Of a DNA stretch of 64,000 nt, positions 42,957-51,603 are shown piece by piece. Within the stretch, counting starts at the first letter, position 1. The number at the start of each line of letters is the position of its first letter. Source of the DNA: a bacterium (GTDB lineage: Bacteria; Bdellovibrionota; UBA1018); assembly GCA_019751945.1 (NCBI GenBank), contig JAIEMT010000017.1, forward strand, positions 1 to 64,000. Reading direction: 5' to 3'. The notes beneath the pieces were generated by a model that did no database searches, had not been told where the DNA came from, and saw only the letters and a program-made list of their open reading frames with translations. A program made the position numbers and the translations under genes.

Positions 42957-45749
42957 TTAACCCTCGAAAGCTTTTCCGACGAGCGTCTTTTGCTCCATCT
43001 CATGCCATTTGGCTGAGCCCACAGCGGGAGCAGCTCCAATATCGCGGCCGACATAACGAATGGGACGTAAGCCCACTTTCTTTCCGAAATCGGCGAGGCC
43101 GCCATTCCACATATTAAAGATGTAAGTCCAAGCACCCATGTTTCGTGGCTCTTCTTGAACCCAAACAAATTCTTTAGCCGAGTACCGATTCAAAATTTCC
43201 GCAAGCTGCGCTTCTGGGAACGGGTAGAGTTGTTCGACACGAACAATTGCCGTCTCCATTTTCTTGCTTTCAGCGCGAGCATGAAACAAGTCGTAATAAA
43301 CCTTGCCAGAGCAAATCAGAACTTTCTTGGCTTTCTTGGCATCGGATTTAAATTCGGGGTCATCCAGGACTTCGTTAAAGCGTCCTGCAGAAAGTTCGTC
43401 GAGCTTCGAAACGGCCAAGGGATTTCTGAGCAAGCTCTTCGGAGTCATGACGACCAACGGTTTGCGGAAAGGTGTTTTCACCTGACGTCGCAAGAGGTGG
43501 AAGATCTGCGCCGGAGTGGACGGATATGTGACGTACATGTTGTTACGTCCCGCCAGAGTCAAGAAGCGCTCCAACCGTGCGCTGGAATGCTCAGGGCCCT
43601 GACCTTCATAACCGTGAGGCAAGAGCAACGTGACGCCATTCATGCGCTGCCACTTCGATTCCGTTGACGCAATAAATTGGTCGATGATGACCTGCGCACC
43701 GTTAGCAAAGTCGCCGAACTGCGCTTCCCATATCACCAAGCTCGACGGGTCTGAGAGAGAGTAACCAAATTCAAAGCCCATGACGCCGGTTTCAGAAAGG
43801 TGGCTGTTGTAAACTCGGAATGCGGCCTGCTTGTCTGAAATTTCTGCGAGCGGAATATATGTCTCGTCCGTTTCAAAATCGTGCAAAATGGCGTGGCGAT
43901 GCGTGAAGGTGCCGCGACCGGCGTCCTGACCAGAAAGACGAACGGGATTTCCTTCAGTCACCAAGGTGGCGTAAGCCAATGCTTCCGCATTTCCCCAGTC
44001 GATTCCATGACCGTCCTGAATCGCTTTTTCTCGCGCTTCAAAGAAGCGAGTCAGCTTCGAGTGCAGGTTAAAACCTGCGGGCATAGTGTTGATCTTGGTA
44101 GAGAGGGTCTTCAGAGTTTTTTCTTCGACCGCTGTTTTCACGGGTTTGAAGATGTCGTCATCACCCGGCTGGATATAGCCCTTCCAAAAACCTTCGAATT
44201 TCGAAGTGTGGGGCTGCGGATTTTTCTCACGAGTAATGTTTTGTGCGTTGATGAGTTTGTTGGTCTCATCGTCGATCCAGGCTTGAGCTTCAGCTGCGGT
44301 TACCACTCCGGCTGCTTGGAGGCGTTGAGAATAGACCTCGCGTGGCGACGGATGGGCTTTGATCTTTTTGTAAAGCAGCGGCGAAGTGAACGACGGTTCG
44401 TCGCCTTCGTTGTGGCCGTGTTTTCTGTAACTCACGAGATCGATGAATGCATCGGTCTGAAACTTCTGACGGAACTCCGCGCAGATTTTCATGGCGAACC
44501 ACATGGCTTCCGGGTCATCGCCGTTCACGTGGAAGATTGGACCATCGAGAATGCGCGCCAGGTCTGAGCAATACGGAGTCGAGCGAGTTTCATCCGCCGT
44601 GGCTGTGAATCCCACCAGGTTATTAATAATGATGTGGAGGGTGCCACCGGTGCGATAGCCGGGGAGTTGTGAGAGATTCAGAGTTTCATAGCAAACGCCT
44701 TGGCCTGCAAACGCAGCGTCGCCGTGAATCAGAATCGGCATCACGGTTTCACGCGAGCGATCTTTATAACGATCTTGCTTGGCGCGAACCATTCCTTCGA
44801 CAACCGCGTTCACAAATTCCAAGTGACTGGGGTTGAAAGCCAGAGACAAGTGAACGTTCTTACCCTTTTGAGTGGTGATGTCGGTGGAGTAACCCTTATG
44901 GTACTTCACGTCCCCTTCGCCTAAAGCGGGATCAATGGCGTACTTGCCTTCGAACTCCGTAAAAACGTATTCCGGCTTTTTGCCAAAGACGTGCACGAGT
45001 GTGGTGAGGCGACCGCGATGGGCCATGCCCATGACGAATTCTTTTGCGCCGAGTTCCGCGCCGGTTTCAACGGCGCAGTCAATGCCGGTGATGACGGCTT
45101 CGCTACCTTCGACAGAAAATCTTTTTTGCGCCACGTAGCGAGTGTGCAAAAAGCGCTCGAAGGTTTCAGCTTGAGTGAGGCGCTTTAAAATCTGTTTGCG
45201 AGTTTCATTGCTCAAATCAGAATCTTTGCGATTCTCGAGTTTCTGCAAAATCCAATCGCGAATTTCGGTGTTCTGAATGTGATCGATTTCAACCGCCATG
45301 CTTCCGCAGTAGATGCTCTGCAAGCGGGCGATGATGTCCTTTAATTTTGCTCCGCCCATGCCGATCAAATTTCCGGCAGCGAAGTTTCTCTCTAAATCAG
45401 CGGTGCTCAATCCGTACTTCGTCAGATCGAGTTGAGGGCACGTCGTTGGCGCGGGATGAAGTGGATCGACCTGCGCAATCATTTTTCCAAATTCGCGGTA
45501 AGCCAAGATGAGTTGGTAGACACGAACTTCAGCGGCGAAGTCTGCACCGCCCCCGGCGCCGCCGGTGTGACCGTTAGTGTGGCCATTGGTTAGATGCGCC
45601 ACTTCTGGCGAAGCTTCGAATCCCATCTCTAAACCTTCGAAGAAGGCACGCCAGCTCACTTCGACCGAGGCTGGGTCTTTCAAATATTTTTTAAAAAGAT
45701 CATCGAGATACTCGATGTTGATGCTCTTCAGGTAGCTGAACTTTTCCAA
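42957..45749 (-). CDS. sucA: 2-oxoglutarate dehydrogenase E1
   Basis: 930 residues, the family length. N-terminal SYLKSINIEYLDDLFKKYLKDP anchors to E2 (in part), followed by an unusual His/Gly-rich NGHTNGHTGGAGGG spacer near residue 60; the ThDP core has MGMAHRGRLTTLVHV, GDAAFAGQG (Asp and Gly of the ThDP fold) and VSYRKHGHNEGDEPSFTSP; the C-terminal transketolase-like half has QFGDFANGAQVIIDQF. It decarboxylates 2-oxoglutarate. First gene of the sucA-sucB-lpd-39818 unit. sucCD are not adjacent. Confidence 0.96.
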   Translation of the reverse strand: MEKFSYLKSINIEYLDDLFKKYLKDPASVEVSWRAFFEGLEMGFEASPEVAHLTNGHTNGHTGGAGGGADFAAEVRVYQLILAYREFGKMIAQVDPLHPAPTTCPQLDLTKYGLSTADLERNFAAGNLIGMGGAKLKDIIARLQSIYCGSMAVEIDHIQNTEIRDWILQKLENRKDSDLSNETRKQILKRLTQAETFERFLHTRYVAQKRFSVEGSEAVITGIDCAVETGAELGAKEFVMGMAHRGRLTTLVHVFGKKPEYVFTEFEGKYAIDPALGEGDVKYHKGYSTDITTQKGKNVHLSLAFNPSHLEFVNAVVEGMVRAKQDRYKDRSRETVMPILIHGDAAFAGQGVCYETLNLSQLPGYRTGGTLHIIINNLVGFTATADETRSTPYCSDLARILDGPIFHVNGDDPEAMWFAMKICAEFRQKFQTDAFIDLVSYRKHGHNEGDEPSFTSPLLYKKIKAHPSPREVYSQRLQAAGVVTAAEAQAWIDDETNKLINAQNITREKNPQPHTSKFEGFWKGYIQPGDDDIFKPVKTAVEEKTLKTLSTKINTMPAGFNLHSKLTRFFEAREKAIQDGHGIDWGNAEALAYATLVTEGNPVRLSGQDAGRGTFTHRHAILHDFETDETYIPLAEISDKQAAFRVYNSHLSETGVMGFEFGYSLSDPSSLVIWEAQFGDFANGAQVIIDQFIASTESKWQRMNGVTLLLPHGYEGQGPEHSSARLERFLTLAGRNNMYVTYPSTPAQIFHLLRRQVKTPFRKPLVVMTPKSLLRNPLAVSKLDELSAGRFNEVLDDPEFKSDAKKAKKVLICSGKVYYDLFHARAESKKMETAIVRVEQLYPFPEAQLAEILNRYSAKEFVWVQEEPRNMGAWTYIFNMWNGGLADFGKKVGLRPIRYVGRDIGAAPAVGSAKWHEMEQKTLVGKAFEG

Positions 45750-45785
45750 AGAAATAACCTTTATAGTTAAGAGTCTGAATGTCTA

Positions 45786-45814
45786 TTTCTAGGATGCTTG
45801 AGATTAAGCGTCAA
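45786..45814 (-). promoter_or_regulatory. Candidate promoter of sucA
   Basis: TTGACG (45809-45814), 17-bp spacer, TAGAAA (45786-45791) on the minus strand. It overlaps the stop end of the upstream phosphatase gene, which is on the same strand. Confidence 0.55.
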
Positions 45815-47484
45815 GGGTTAGCAGCGGGGCTCATGGCTTCTGACAAGACGCGCCCATGGGACATGTTCGGGGGAAGTATCCCGATCAGGTAAGCCAGGGT
45901 GGGAGCGATGTCCACAACCTCGGCTCGGGTAGCGTACTTCCCCGGTTTGACCCCTGCGCCAACAAAGAGAATAGGAACCGTCCGGTCATAGGTGTAGCCA
46001 GAAAGATGGGCCGTCGTGTCACTCTTATTAATGAAGTAGGGCTTGGGAATAATGATGGCGTCCCCGCTTCGACCCGGGAAGTAGCTGTTGAGAAACTGGT
46101 TTTCAAAAATCCCCGGGGGCAGGCGGCGTTGCTGGTAGTCGGTTTGAGTCACCACTTTAAAGGTACCGGGAAGGTCCAGAAGTGCAGATCGAATGACCTC
46201 CTCCACCTGGGACCGCTCCTTCTTACTGGCCGTCAAGGAATCCCGATTAATGTAGTAGTTGAGTTCGCCCCCCCAGCTGATCCAGCTTTCCGAAGCCGGT
46301 TTGCCGAAGGTCTGGGTCAGTTTTTCATTTAAGGTTTGGGTGATGGCTTTTTCATCCAATTTCCCTGCCAGGATTTTCTGACCTTGGAGCCATTCGGGGA
46401 TGGGCGGAATTCCATGATCGGCCGTGAAGGCAATGAGAACGTTCTTCAATCCCCCGGGAACTTTTTTTCGAAGGGTGTTGAGGAGCTGAGAAACTGCGCG
46501 ATCTTCCGCGACAGTGAGTTCTTCCATCTCGCGGCTGTTGGGGCCGTGATCATGTCCCATGTAGTCGTGTGAAGAGAAACTGACGGCGAGTAGGTCCGGG
46601 GCACCTTTGGGATTCTGTCCCAGTTTCATTTCAGAAATGGCGGCCTCCGCGGCGTCGACAGTGAGTTGAACGGCGTATGGAAATTCGAAAGAGTGTTCGC
46701 CCTGTTTAAAGGTGTGAGAAAACGGACCCGGAATAGAAAGCCCGGTGCCGCCGGTATCATCCGACTTCCAAGTTCCTTCCTTGCCTTTGTTGGCAGCCAG
46801 TTTCTTATTCAGTTCTAGAATCCAGCCCGGAAGTTTTCCGTCCGGAAAATAATGTTTGCTCGAGGCCCACGCGAAAGATTCTTGGTCCATCCAAAGCGAA
46901 AGGTCTGCTTTGTGACCACCCATCAGAATGGCAGCGCGATCTTTCAAGGCAATGCTAACCACTTTCGAGGGATAGCCTTCGAGTTTCAGTTCATCGCCCA
47001 AAGTATTGGCCACCAGATTTTTCGGAGAAGTTCCCGCCCAAGGATTCTTAGGAACAGCGCCTAAGGTTTGCGTCGCCCGATCTTCCACGCAATAAGTGCG
47101 CTGCTTCGCGGTTGCGTCGTACCAGGAGTTGATCGGAATCCCCGTCATATAAGGATACGCTCCGGTCAAGATCGTCGCGTGCCCAGGCGCCGTCATACAT
47201 TGAAGCAGATCGTACTGACCGAGAGGATAGTAAGCCCCCTTCGAAAGTAGATACCGAAACCCACCCACTTCATTGCCACTCATCGCCGGTTTGAAGCGAC
47301 TCTCAAAGCGCATCAAATAATCCGCCCGAAACTGATCAATCACCAACATCACCACCAGTTTCGGCCGAGAAAAAGTGGAAGCAGCAAATGTGGAAGGAGT
47401 CAACGCGAGCAGCGCGAGCGCAATTGTAAGAGCTCGCAAGAGCCCGACTCGCCTTTGGTTGGGTTTGGTTGGGTTTCGATGCAT
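45811..47484 (-). CDS. Secreted PafA-type alkaline phosphatase
   Basis: 557 residues from the ATG at 47484; a longer frame upstream runs through repeats and is rejected. Signal peptide about 1-34 (STFA). The alkaline phosphatase/NPP superfamily metal ligand D50 (VVMLVIDQFRADYL) and the nucleophile T98 in CMTAPGHATILTG match PafA-type phosphomonoesterases; later GHDHGPNSREME and FTADHGIPPIPEW carry the remaining zinc ligands. It would release phosphate from many organic esters in the periplasm, useful when digesting prey or detritus. The first residues NPTKPNQRR are encoded by an inverted repeat that brackets the start. Confidence 0.88.
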   Translation of the reverse strand: MHRNPTKPNQRRVGLLRALTIALALLALTPSTFAASTFSRPKLVVMLVIDQFRADYLMRFESRFKPAMSGNEVGGFRYLLSKGAYYPLGQYDLLQCMTAPGHATILTGAYPYMTGIPINSWYDATAKQRTYCVEDRATQTLGAVPKNPWAGTSPKNLVANTLGDELKLEGYPSKVVSIALKDRAAILMGGHKADLSLWMDQESFAWASSKHYFPDGKLPGWILELNKKLAANKGKEGTWKSDDTGGTGLSIPGPFSHTFKQGEHSFEFPYAVQLTVDAAEAAISEMKLGQNPKGAPDLLAVSFSSHDYMGHDHGPNSREMEELTVAEDRAVSQLLNTLRKKVPGGLKNVLIAFTADHGIPPIPEWLQGQKILAGKLDEKAITQTLNEKLTQTFGKPASESWISWGGELNYYINRDSLTASKKERSQVEEVIRSALLDLPGTFKVVTQTDYQQRRLPPGIFENQFLNSYFPGRSGDAIIIPKPYFINKSDTTAHLSGYTYDRTVPILFVGAGVKPGKYATRAEVVDIAPTLAYLIGILPPNMSHGRVLSEAMSPAANP

Positions 47485-47628
47485 GAATTGAAAGATAAAT
47501 GCAGATCCAAAGCGAGGCAACTCCTTAAGAGCCAAGGCACTCTTCCTAATCAAACTCCAACAAACCCAACCAAAGGCGACGAAGGCAAACAAAGGCAACG
47601 AAGGCAAACAAAGGCGACGAAGGACAAG
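47450..47628. repeat. 17-bp inverted repeat plus 19-nt tandem repeats around the phosphatase start
   Basis: CGCCTTTGGTTGGGTTT (47450-47466) is repeated inverted at 47562-47578, 95 nt apart, and the left arm lies inside the first codons of the phosphatase gene. The right arm runs into three 19-nt direct repeats AAAGGCRACGAAGGCAAAC (47572-47628, the third diverged at its end). Next to the left arm GGTTGGGTTT is doubled. The arms could pair in the mRNA or extrude as a hairpin over the translation start. Confidence 0.7.
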
Positions 47629-47684
47629 TGGGGTGGTTGGGGCGAGGCTTGCCCGGGCCCCAGCCCACAGCGAGGAGCTCAGCG

Positions 47685-47824
47685 GGCTCCGTTCTCATTC
47701 TTCAAATTACTTTCTAGGAAATCTGGCCGTAAAGGAGCCGACTAGGATGGGAGGCGATAGGAGCAGGGATGCTCACCCCGGCCAGCATTTCCTAGAAAGT
47801 AATTTGAAGAATGAGAATGGAGCC
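47685..47824 (+). repeat. Palindromic element C at the tRNA-Thr 3' end
   Basis: Arms 47685-47729 and 47779-47824 pair over 45 positions with one bulged C and one G-T wobble. The 49-nt core holds a GCC...GGC hairpin and GGAGCAGGGATGCTCACC, where GAGCA and TGCTC pair around GGGA; this is the same small hairpin as in elements A and B. The right arm contains the last 7 nt of the minus-strand tRNA-Thr gene. Further left, a degenerate GAGCTCAGCGGGCTCC extends the inverted resemblance to the tRNA T-arm. Confidence 0.85.
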
Positions 47825-47893
47825 GATGAGCGGACTTGAACCGCTGACCTACGCTTTACGAAAGCGTTGCTCTACCAACTGAGCTACATCGGC
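47818..47893 (-). tRNA. tRNA-Thr (anticodon CGT)
   Basis: A 76-nt cloverleaf on the minus strand with acceptor GCCGATG/CATCGGC, D-arm TAGCTCAGTTGGTAGAGC, anticodon stem ACGCT/AGCGT around TTCGTAA giving CGT, T-arm GGTTCAAGTCC and encoded CCA. A promoter TTGTCC-18 nt-TACAAA (47908-47937, minus strand) precedes it. Its 3' end is inside the right arm of palindromic element C, as tRNA-Lys is with element B. Confidence 0.95.
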
Positions 47894-47964
47894 CCACAGA
47901 GCCTGCTTTTGTACCCGATTACACCCGAGGTGGACAACCGTAAACTTTGGTCTTAGGGTGTTGT

Positions 47965-48414
47965 ATGGCCTCCGCAAAGCCGGTTTCTGCTCAAGGTCCG
48001 AAGAAAAAAGTTCAAGTTTGGATTCATTGGAACCAGCAGTGGGTGCTCATTCTCAAAACGATCCCCGAACGCGGAAGTATGTGGCAGCCCGTCACCGGCC
48101 ATGTCGAGCCTGGAGAGTCTAGCGAGCAAGGTGCCGTTCGAGAAGCGACTGAAGAGACACAACTCATTTTCGAAAAACCAATCGACTTAGAAATTGAACA
48201 TCACTTCAAGGGACGCTTCGGTCCTGTTGTGGAACGTGTGTACTCGCTTGAGACGAAGGGGAAGATTGCGCCGATCGTTGAGATCGATCCTAAAGAACAT
48301 GTGGAGTGGAAATGGGTGAAGCCGGAAGACGCGCTCCAGGTGCTGCGGTACAAGTCGCAAAAAGATTCGCTTGCAAAAATGATTCGCGAAGTTTGGAAAA
48401 AAAATTTTCCGTGA
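47965..48414 (+). CDS. Nudix hydrolase, NudB-like
   Basis: 149 residues from the ATG at 47965; a TTG 6 codons upstream lacks support. The Nudix box at 45-67 (GHVEPGE...REATEET) keeps the metal-binding Glu residues, but the usual final Gly is Q66, as also seen in dihydroneopterin triphosphatases. MWQPVTGHVEPGE and EHVEWKWV resemble NudB, which removes pyrophosphate from dihydroneopterin triphosphate in folate synthesis; other nucleotide substrates are possible. It is 71 bp from tRNA-Thr and divergent from it, and followed by HU. Confidence 0.82.
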   Translation: MASAKPVSAQGPKKKVQVWIHWNQQWVLILKTIPERGSMWQPVTGHVEPGESSEQGAVREATEETQLIFEKPIDLEIEHHFKGRFGPVVERVYSLETKGKIAPIVEIDPKEHVEWKWVKPEDALQVLRYKSQKDSLAKMIREVWKKNFP

Positions 48415-48429
48415 TCATAAAAACGATGA

Positions 48430-48458
48430 TTGACAGAGTGGCAAACCCAAGACATCAT
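48430..48458 (+). promoter_or_regulatory. Promoter of the HU gene
   Basis: Perfect -35 TTGACA (48430-48435), 17-bp spacer, CATCAT (48453-48458, four of six matches). It leaves a leader of about 35 nt before the ATG at 48502, which has AAGGAGATAGGAA as SD. Confidence 0.6.
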
Positions 48459-48501
48459 TTGCCCAAGAAGTATTTAAGAATAACAAACAAGGAGATAGGA
48501 A

Positions 48502-48774
48502 ATGAACAAAGCTCAATTGATTGAAGCTGTGGCAAAAGCTACCAAGGTCACCAAAGTGGACGCAGAAAGCGTTCTCAATACCGCTTTCGACGCTATTAAG
48601 AAGAGCGTCAAGAAAGGCGACGATGTCACCTTGATCGGCTTCGGCACCTTCACGAAGAGCAAGCGCAAGGCTCGCATTGGCCGCAATCCGCAAACCGGCA
48701 AGGAAATCAAGATTCCTGCTATGACGGTTCCGAAGTTCCGTCCGGGCCGCGAATTCAAGGACACCTTGAAGTAA
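48502..48774 (+). CDS. HU-family nucleoid protein
   Basis: 90 residues, exact HU length. MNKAQLIEAVAKAT start, GFGTFTKSKRKARIGRNP (loop and arm; about 46-63) and the C-terminal PKFRPGREFKDTLK are diagnostic. It binds and bends DNA as a dimer and compacts the nucleoid. One gene unit with its own promoter and a strong terminator. The next gene (potA) starts 95 bp later. Confidence 0.97.
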   Translation: MNKAQLIEAVAKATKVTKVDAESVLNTAFDAIKKSVKKGDDVTLIGFGTFTKSKRKARIGRNPQTGKEIKIPAMTVPKFRPGREFKDTLK

Positions 48775-48805
48775 GAAGTTCTAACTCGATACAGAGTTAC
48801 TTGAG

Positions 48806-48842
48806 AGCCCGCTGATTCTAAATCAGCGGGCTTTCTTATTTC
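48806..48842 (+). terminator. Rho-independent terminator after HU
   Basis: AGCCCGCTGATT (48806-48817), loop CTA, AATCAGCGGGCT (48821-48832), then TTCTTATTTC. A 12-bp perfect stem with a U-rich tail, 31 bp after the HU stop. Confidence 0.9.
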
Positions 48843-48868
48843 CACAATCTGAGTTAAATCCCGCCCCC

Positions 48869-49993
48869 ATGTTGGAAGTACGCAATGTTTCTCGAACGTA
48901 TGGAGAAGCGCACGCGCTGCGGGATGTGAGCGTCACCATTCAGGATGGTCAGTTCTTCTCGCTGCTCGGGCCCAGTGGTTGCGGGAAGACCACGCTGCTC
49001 CGTATCATTGCTGGCTTTGAAGACCCCAGTCAGGGGCAAGTTTTCCACAAAGAAAAAAGAATCGATAACGTGCCGGCCAATCGCCGTCGCTTCAATATGG
49101 TTTTTCAGCGCTACGCGCTTTTCCCCCATTTGAATGTCAAGCAGAACGTGGCTTTTGGCCTTCAAATGAAAAAGACTCCATCTGCGGAAGTGGAACAACG
49201 AGTGAGCGAGATGCTCTCGATGGTTCAAATGGAAACCTACGGCACCCGCGGAGTGACGACTCTCTCTGGAGGGCAACAGCAGCGGGTTGCCTTAGCTCGT
49301 GCGTTAGTGAATCGGCCGGAGATCCTGCTTTTGGATGAACCCCTTTCTGCATTGGATCTGAAGCTTCGTCAGCAGATGCAGGTGGAGTTGCTTTCAATTC
49401 AACGACGTTTGAAACACACTTTTATTTTCGTGACTCATGATCAGGAAGAAGCGCTCACGCTTTCAGACCGCGTGGCGGTGATGAACAAAGGGCGTATCGA
49501 GCAAGTGGGGACTCCTCAAGAAATTTATGAATATCCGAAGACGGAGTTTGTCGCTCGTTTCATCGGATCTATCAATGTTCTCGGCGGTGAAGTGGGCGAC
49601 GGGGCGGCAGATTCGCTGAGCTTCGTCGGTCCAGGAAAGCGTCCGTTCATCATTAAAGCGTCTCGCGATGGTTCGCGGCCTTTGCCAAGTTTTGCGAAGG
49701 GGACTAAAGTTTCGCTTCTGGTGCGTCCTGAGAAGTTGAAACTTTTGAAATCTGCACCCGGTCCGGAACAAAATACTTTGGAAGGAACTTTGAAAGAGGT
49801 GCTCTATCAAGGTCCGATCACTCAGCTCTTTGTTCAGCCGAAAGAGACACAGGGCCCCGTGTGGGTGATTTCTCAACCCAACACTGCTGTTACGGCGCGA
49901 AAGCAATTCAACCTGGGCGAAAAGGTCTACGTTTCTTGGTTGCCGGAAGATTGTCTGCTTCTGGAAAAGGATGGCAATGGAAGCGGTGGCTAG
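48869..49993 (+). CDS. potA: Spermidine/putrescine ABC transporter ATPase
   Basis: 374 residues: ABC domain with Walker A GPSGCGKT (34-41), signature LSGGQQQRVALARAL and LLLDEPLSALD, then a TOBE-type regulatory C-terminus (about 270-370). Polyamine importers of the PotABCD type use this ATPase with two permeases. It overlaps potB by 23 bp. The permease set favours polyamines over maltose or iron; the solute-binding protein PotD is not next to it. Confidence 0.92.
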   Translation: MLEVRNVSRTYGEAHALRDVSVTIQDGQFFSLLGPSGCGKTTLLRIIAGFEDPSQGQVFHKEKRIDNVPANRRRFNMVFQRYALFPHLNVKQNVAFGLQMKKTPSAEVEQRVSEMLSMVQMETYGTRGVTTLSGGQQQRVALARALVNRPEILLLDEPLSALDLKLRQQMQVELLSIQRRLKHTFIFVTHDQEEALTLSDRVAVMNKGRIEQVGTPQEIYEYPKTEFVARFIGSINVLGGEVGDGAADSLSFVGPGKRPFIIKASRDGSRPLPSFAKGTKVSLLVRPEKLKLLKSAPGPEQNTLEGTLKEVLYQGPITQLFVQPKETQGPVWVISQPNTAVTARKQFNLGEKVYVSWLPEDCLLLEKDGNGSGG

Positions 49994-50843
49994 CCGTCCC
50001 ATCGCGCGTCTGGATCGCCGAATCTTTCTGGCGCTGCCGGCGCTGATTTGGTTTTTAGGTTTTCTCCTTATCCCGCTTTTCATTGTCGTCATCTACAGCC
50101 TTGCAACGCGAGGGGAGTACGGCGCCGTCACTTTTAATTTTAGCTTGGGAAATTATTTTCGAATCTTCGATTCCGTTTATTTGAAAATCTTTCTGCGCAG
50201 CTTGCAGCTAGCGGCCGTCACCTCAATCTCGTGCTTGCTTCTGGGATTCCCGGTGGCCTACGTGATGGCAACGGCTAGTCCTCGCTGGCGCCAGATCCTG
50301 ATGGCCATGGTGGTGATTCCGTTTTGGACCAACTTTGTCATTCGCGCCTATGCCATTAAGTTTTTGCTTTCAGACTACGGGTTGATCAACTCGCTGGGAA
50401 TGTTTCTGCATCTTTGGAGTGAGCCGATCTACTTCAGTAACTCGGCCTTTTCAGTTTGGCTCGGAATGGTGACCAACTACATTCCCTTCATGATTCTTCC
50501 TTTATATGTGTCGCTTGAGAAGTTTGATTTTACGATGCTTGAGGCCGCCCGGGATTTGGGGGCATCGTCTTGGAATTCATTTTGGAAGGTTCTCGTGCCC
50601 CTTATTAAGACAGGGCTAATCACAGGGCTGATTTTTGTATTCACTCCAGCTCTAGGCGAGTTCGTGGTGCCAGACCTCTTGGGTGGGGCGAAGACCATGC
50701 TCATCGGAAATTTAATCACTGAGCAGTTCATGAAGACGCGCGATTGGCCGTTTGGCTCGGCACTTTCGCTGCTTTTGATTGTTGCCGTTCTGGTTTCCTT
50801 AACGATTTATCTCACAAATCGAGACTCCCGTGTCCAGCACTAA
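49971..50843 (+). CDS. potB: Spermidine/putrescine ABC transporter permease
   Basis: 290 residues with six membrane helices and the EAA loop EAARDLGASSWNSFWKV that docks the ATPase. First of two permeases of the PotB/PotC pair. It starts inside potA and overlaps potC by 14 bp. Confidence 0.92.
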   Translation: MAMEAVASRPIARLDRRIFLALPALIWFLGFLLIPLFIVVIYSLATRGEYGAVTFNFSLGNYFRIFDSVYLKIFLRSLQLAAVTSISCLLLGFPVAYVMATASPRWRQILMAMVVIPFWTNFVIRAYAIKFLLSDYGLINSLGMFLHLWSEPIYFSNSAFSVWLGMVTNYIPFMILPLYVSLEKFDFTMLEAARDLGASSWNSFWKVLVPLIKTGLITGLIFVFTPALGEFVVPDLLGGAKTMLIGNLITEQFMKTRDWPFGSALSLLLIVAVLVSLTIYLTNRDSRVQH

Positions 50844-51603
50844 GCCGAAGCCCTCGAGATTCTACGGCGTTATTTCGGCGCTGACCTTCATCATGATCTA
50901 TGTCCCACTGGCGACATTAGTAGTTTTTTCCTTCCGCGCTCCAACTGGTTGGACTTTTGATTGGTATACGAAAATTTTTTCGGACCAACAGATTATCGAA
51001 GCCCTCGGCATGAGTTTTTTCGTGGGCACGGTGTCGACGGCCATTTCTATTGTTCTGGGGACTGCGGCAGCGCTGACATTAGAGCGCACTCGTTTCAAAG
51101 GGCGCGGAGCTTTTGATATTCTCACGCACATTCCGATCATCATGCCCGAAACCGTAATGGGACTCTCGCTTCTGATTTGGTTTGTGTTCCTGGGTGTGAC
51201 TCTCGGATCTTTTTCGATGATCGTCGCGCATGTGACTTTCACGCTATCCTACGTCATTATAACCGTGCGCACCCGCTTGCAGGGGATGGATCCTCAGATG
51301 GAAGAAGCGGCTCGAGACTTGGGCGCTTCTCCTTGGCAAACTTTCTGGAAGGTGACGTTCCCTCTCGTGCGACCAGGAATCGTTTCGGGAGGGTTGCTTG
51401 CTTTCACTCTGTCTTTCGATGACTTCTTAGTCACGTTTTTCACAGCTGGGGCCGGATCCGACACGCTTCCGATGAAAATCTATTCGATGACTAAATACGG
51501 AGTGAGTCCCGAGATCAATGCCCTCTCCACCCTGATGCTGGTGTTAACGCTGGTGGGCGTTTTAGTGATCGGAGCTCGGGAAAAGCTTTCCAGTCCTCGC
51601 TAA
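50830..51603 (+). CDS. potC: Spermidine/putrescine ABC transporter permease
   Basis: 257 residues from a GTG; six membrane helices and the EAA loop EAARDLGASPWQTFWKV. Second permease of the pair, last in the operon. It converges with the 51600-53384 gene (4-bp overlap) without a visible terminator. Confidence 0.92.
   Translation: MSSTKPKPSRFYGVISALTFIMIYVPLATLVVFSFRAPTGWTFDWYTKIFSDQQIIEALGMSFFVGTVSTAISIVLGTAAALTLERTRFKGRGAFDILTHIPIIMPETVMGLSLLIWFVFLGVTLGSFSMIVAHVTFTLSYVIITVRTRLQGMDPQMEEAARDLGASPWQTFWKVTFPLVRPGIVSGGLLAFTLSFDDFLVTFFTAGAGSDTLPMKIYSMTKYGVSPEINALSTLMLVLTLVGVLVIGAREKLSSPR

Noticed and set aside
47572-47628. CRISPR array
   Set aside because: Only three 19-nt units placed directly end to end with no spacers and no cas genes.
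47455-47745. Rightward open frame of about 96 codons over the repeats near 47.5 kb
   Set aside because: Its protein is encoded mostly by the tandem repeats and by the left arm of element C; it runs over the start of the phosphatase gene, without SD.
47965-48414. Nudix protein as inactive because the box lacks the final Gly
   Set aside because: Metal-binding Glu residues are intact, and NudB-type enzymes also lack this Gly.
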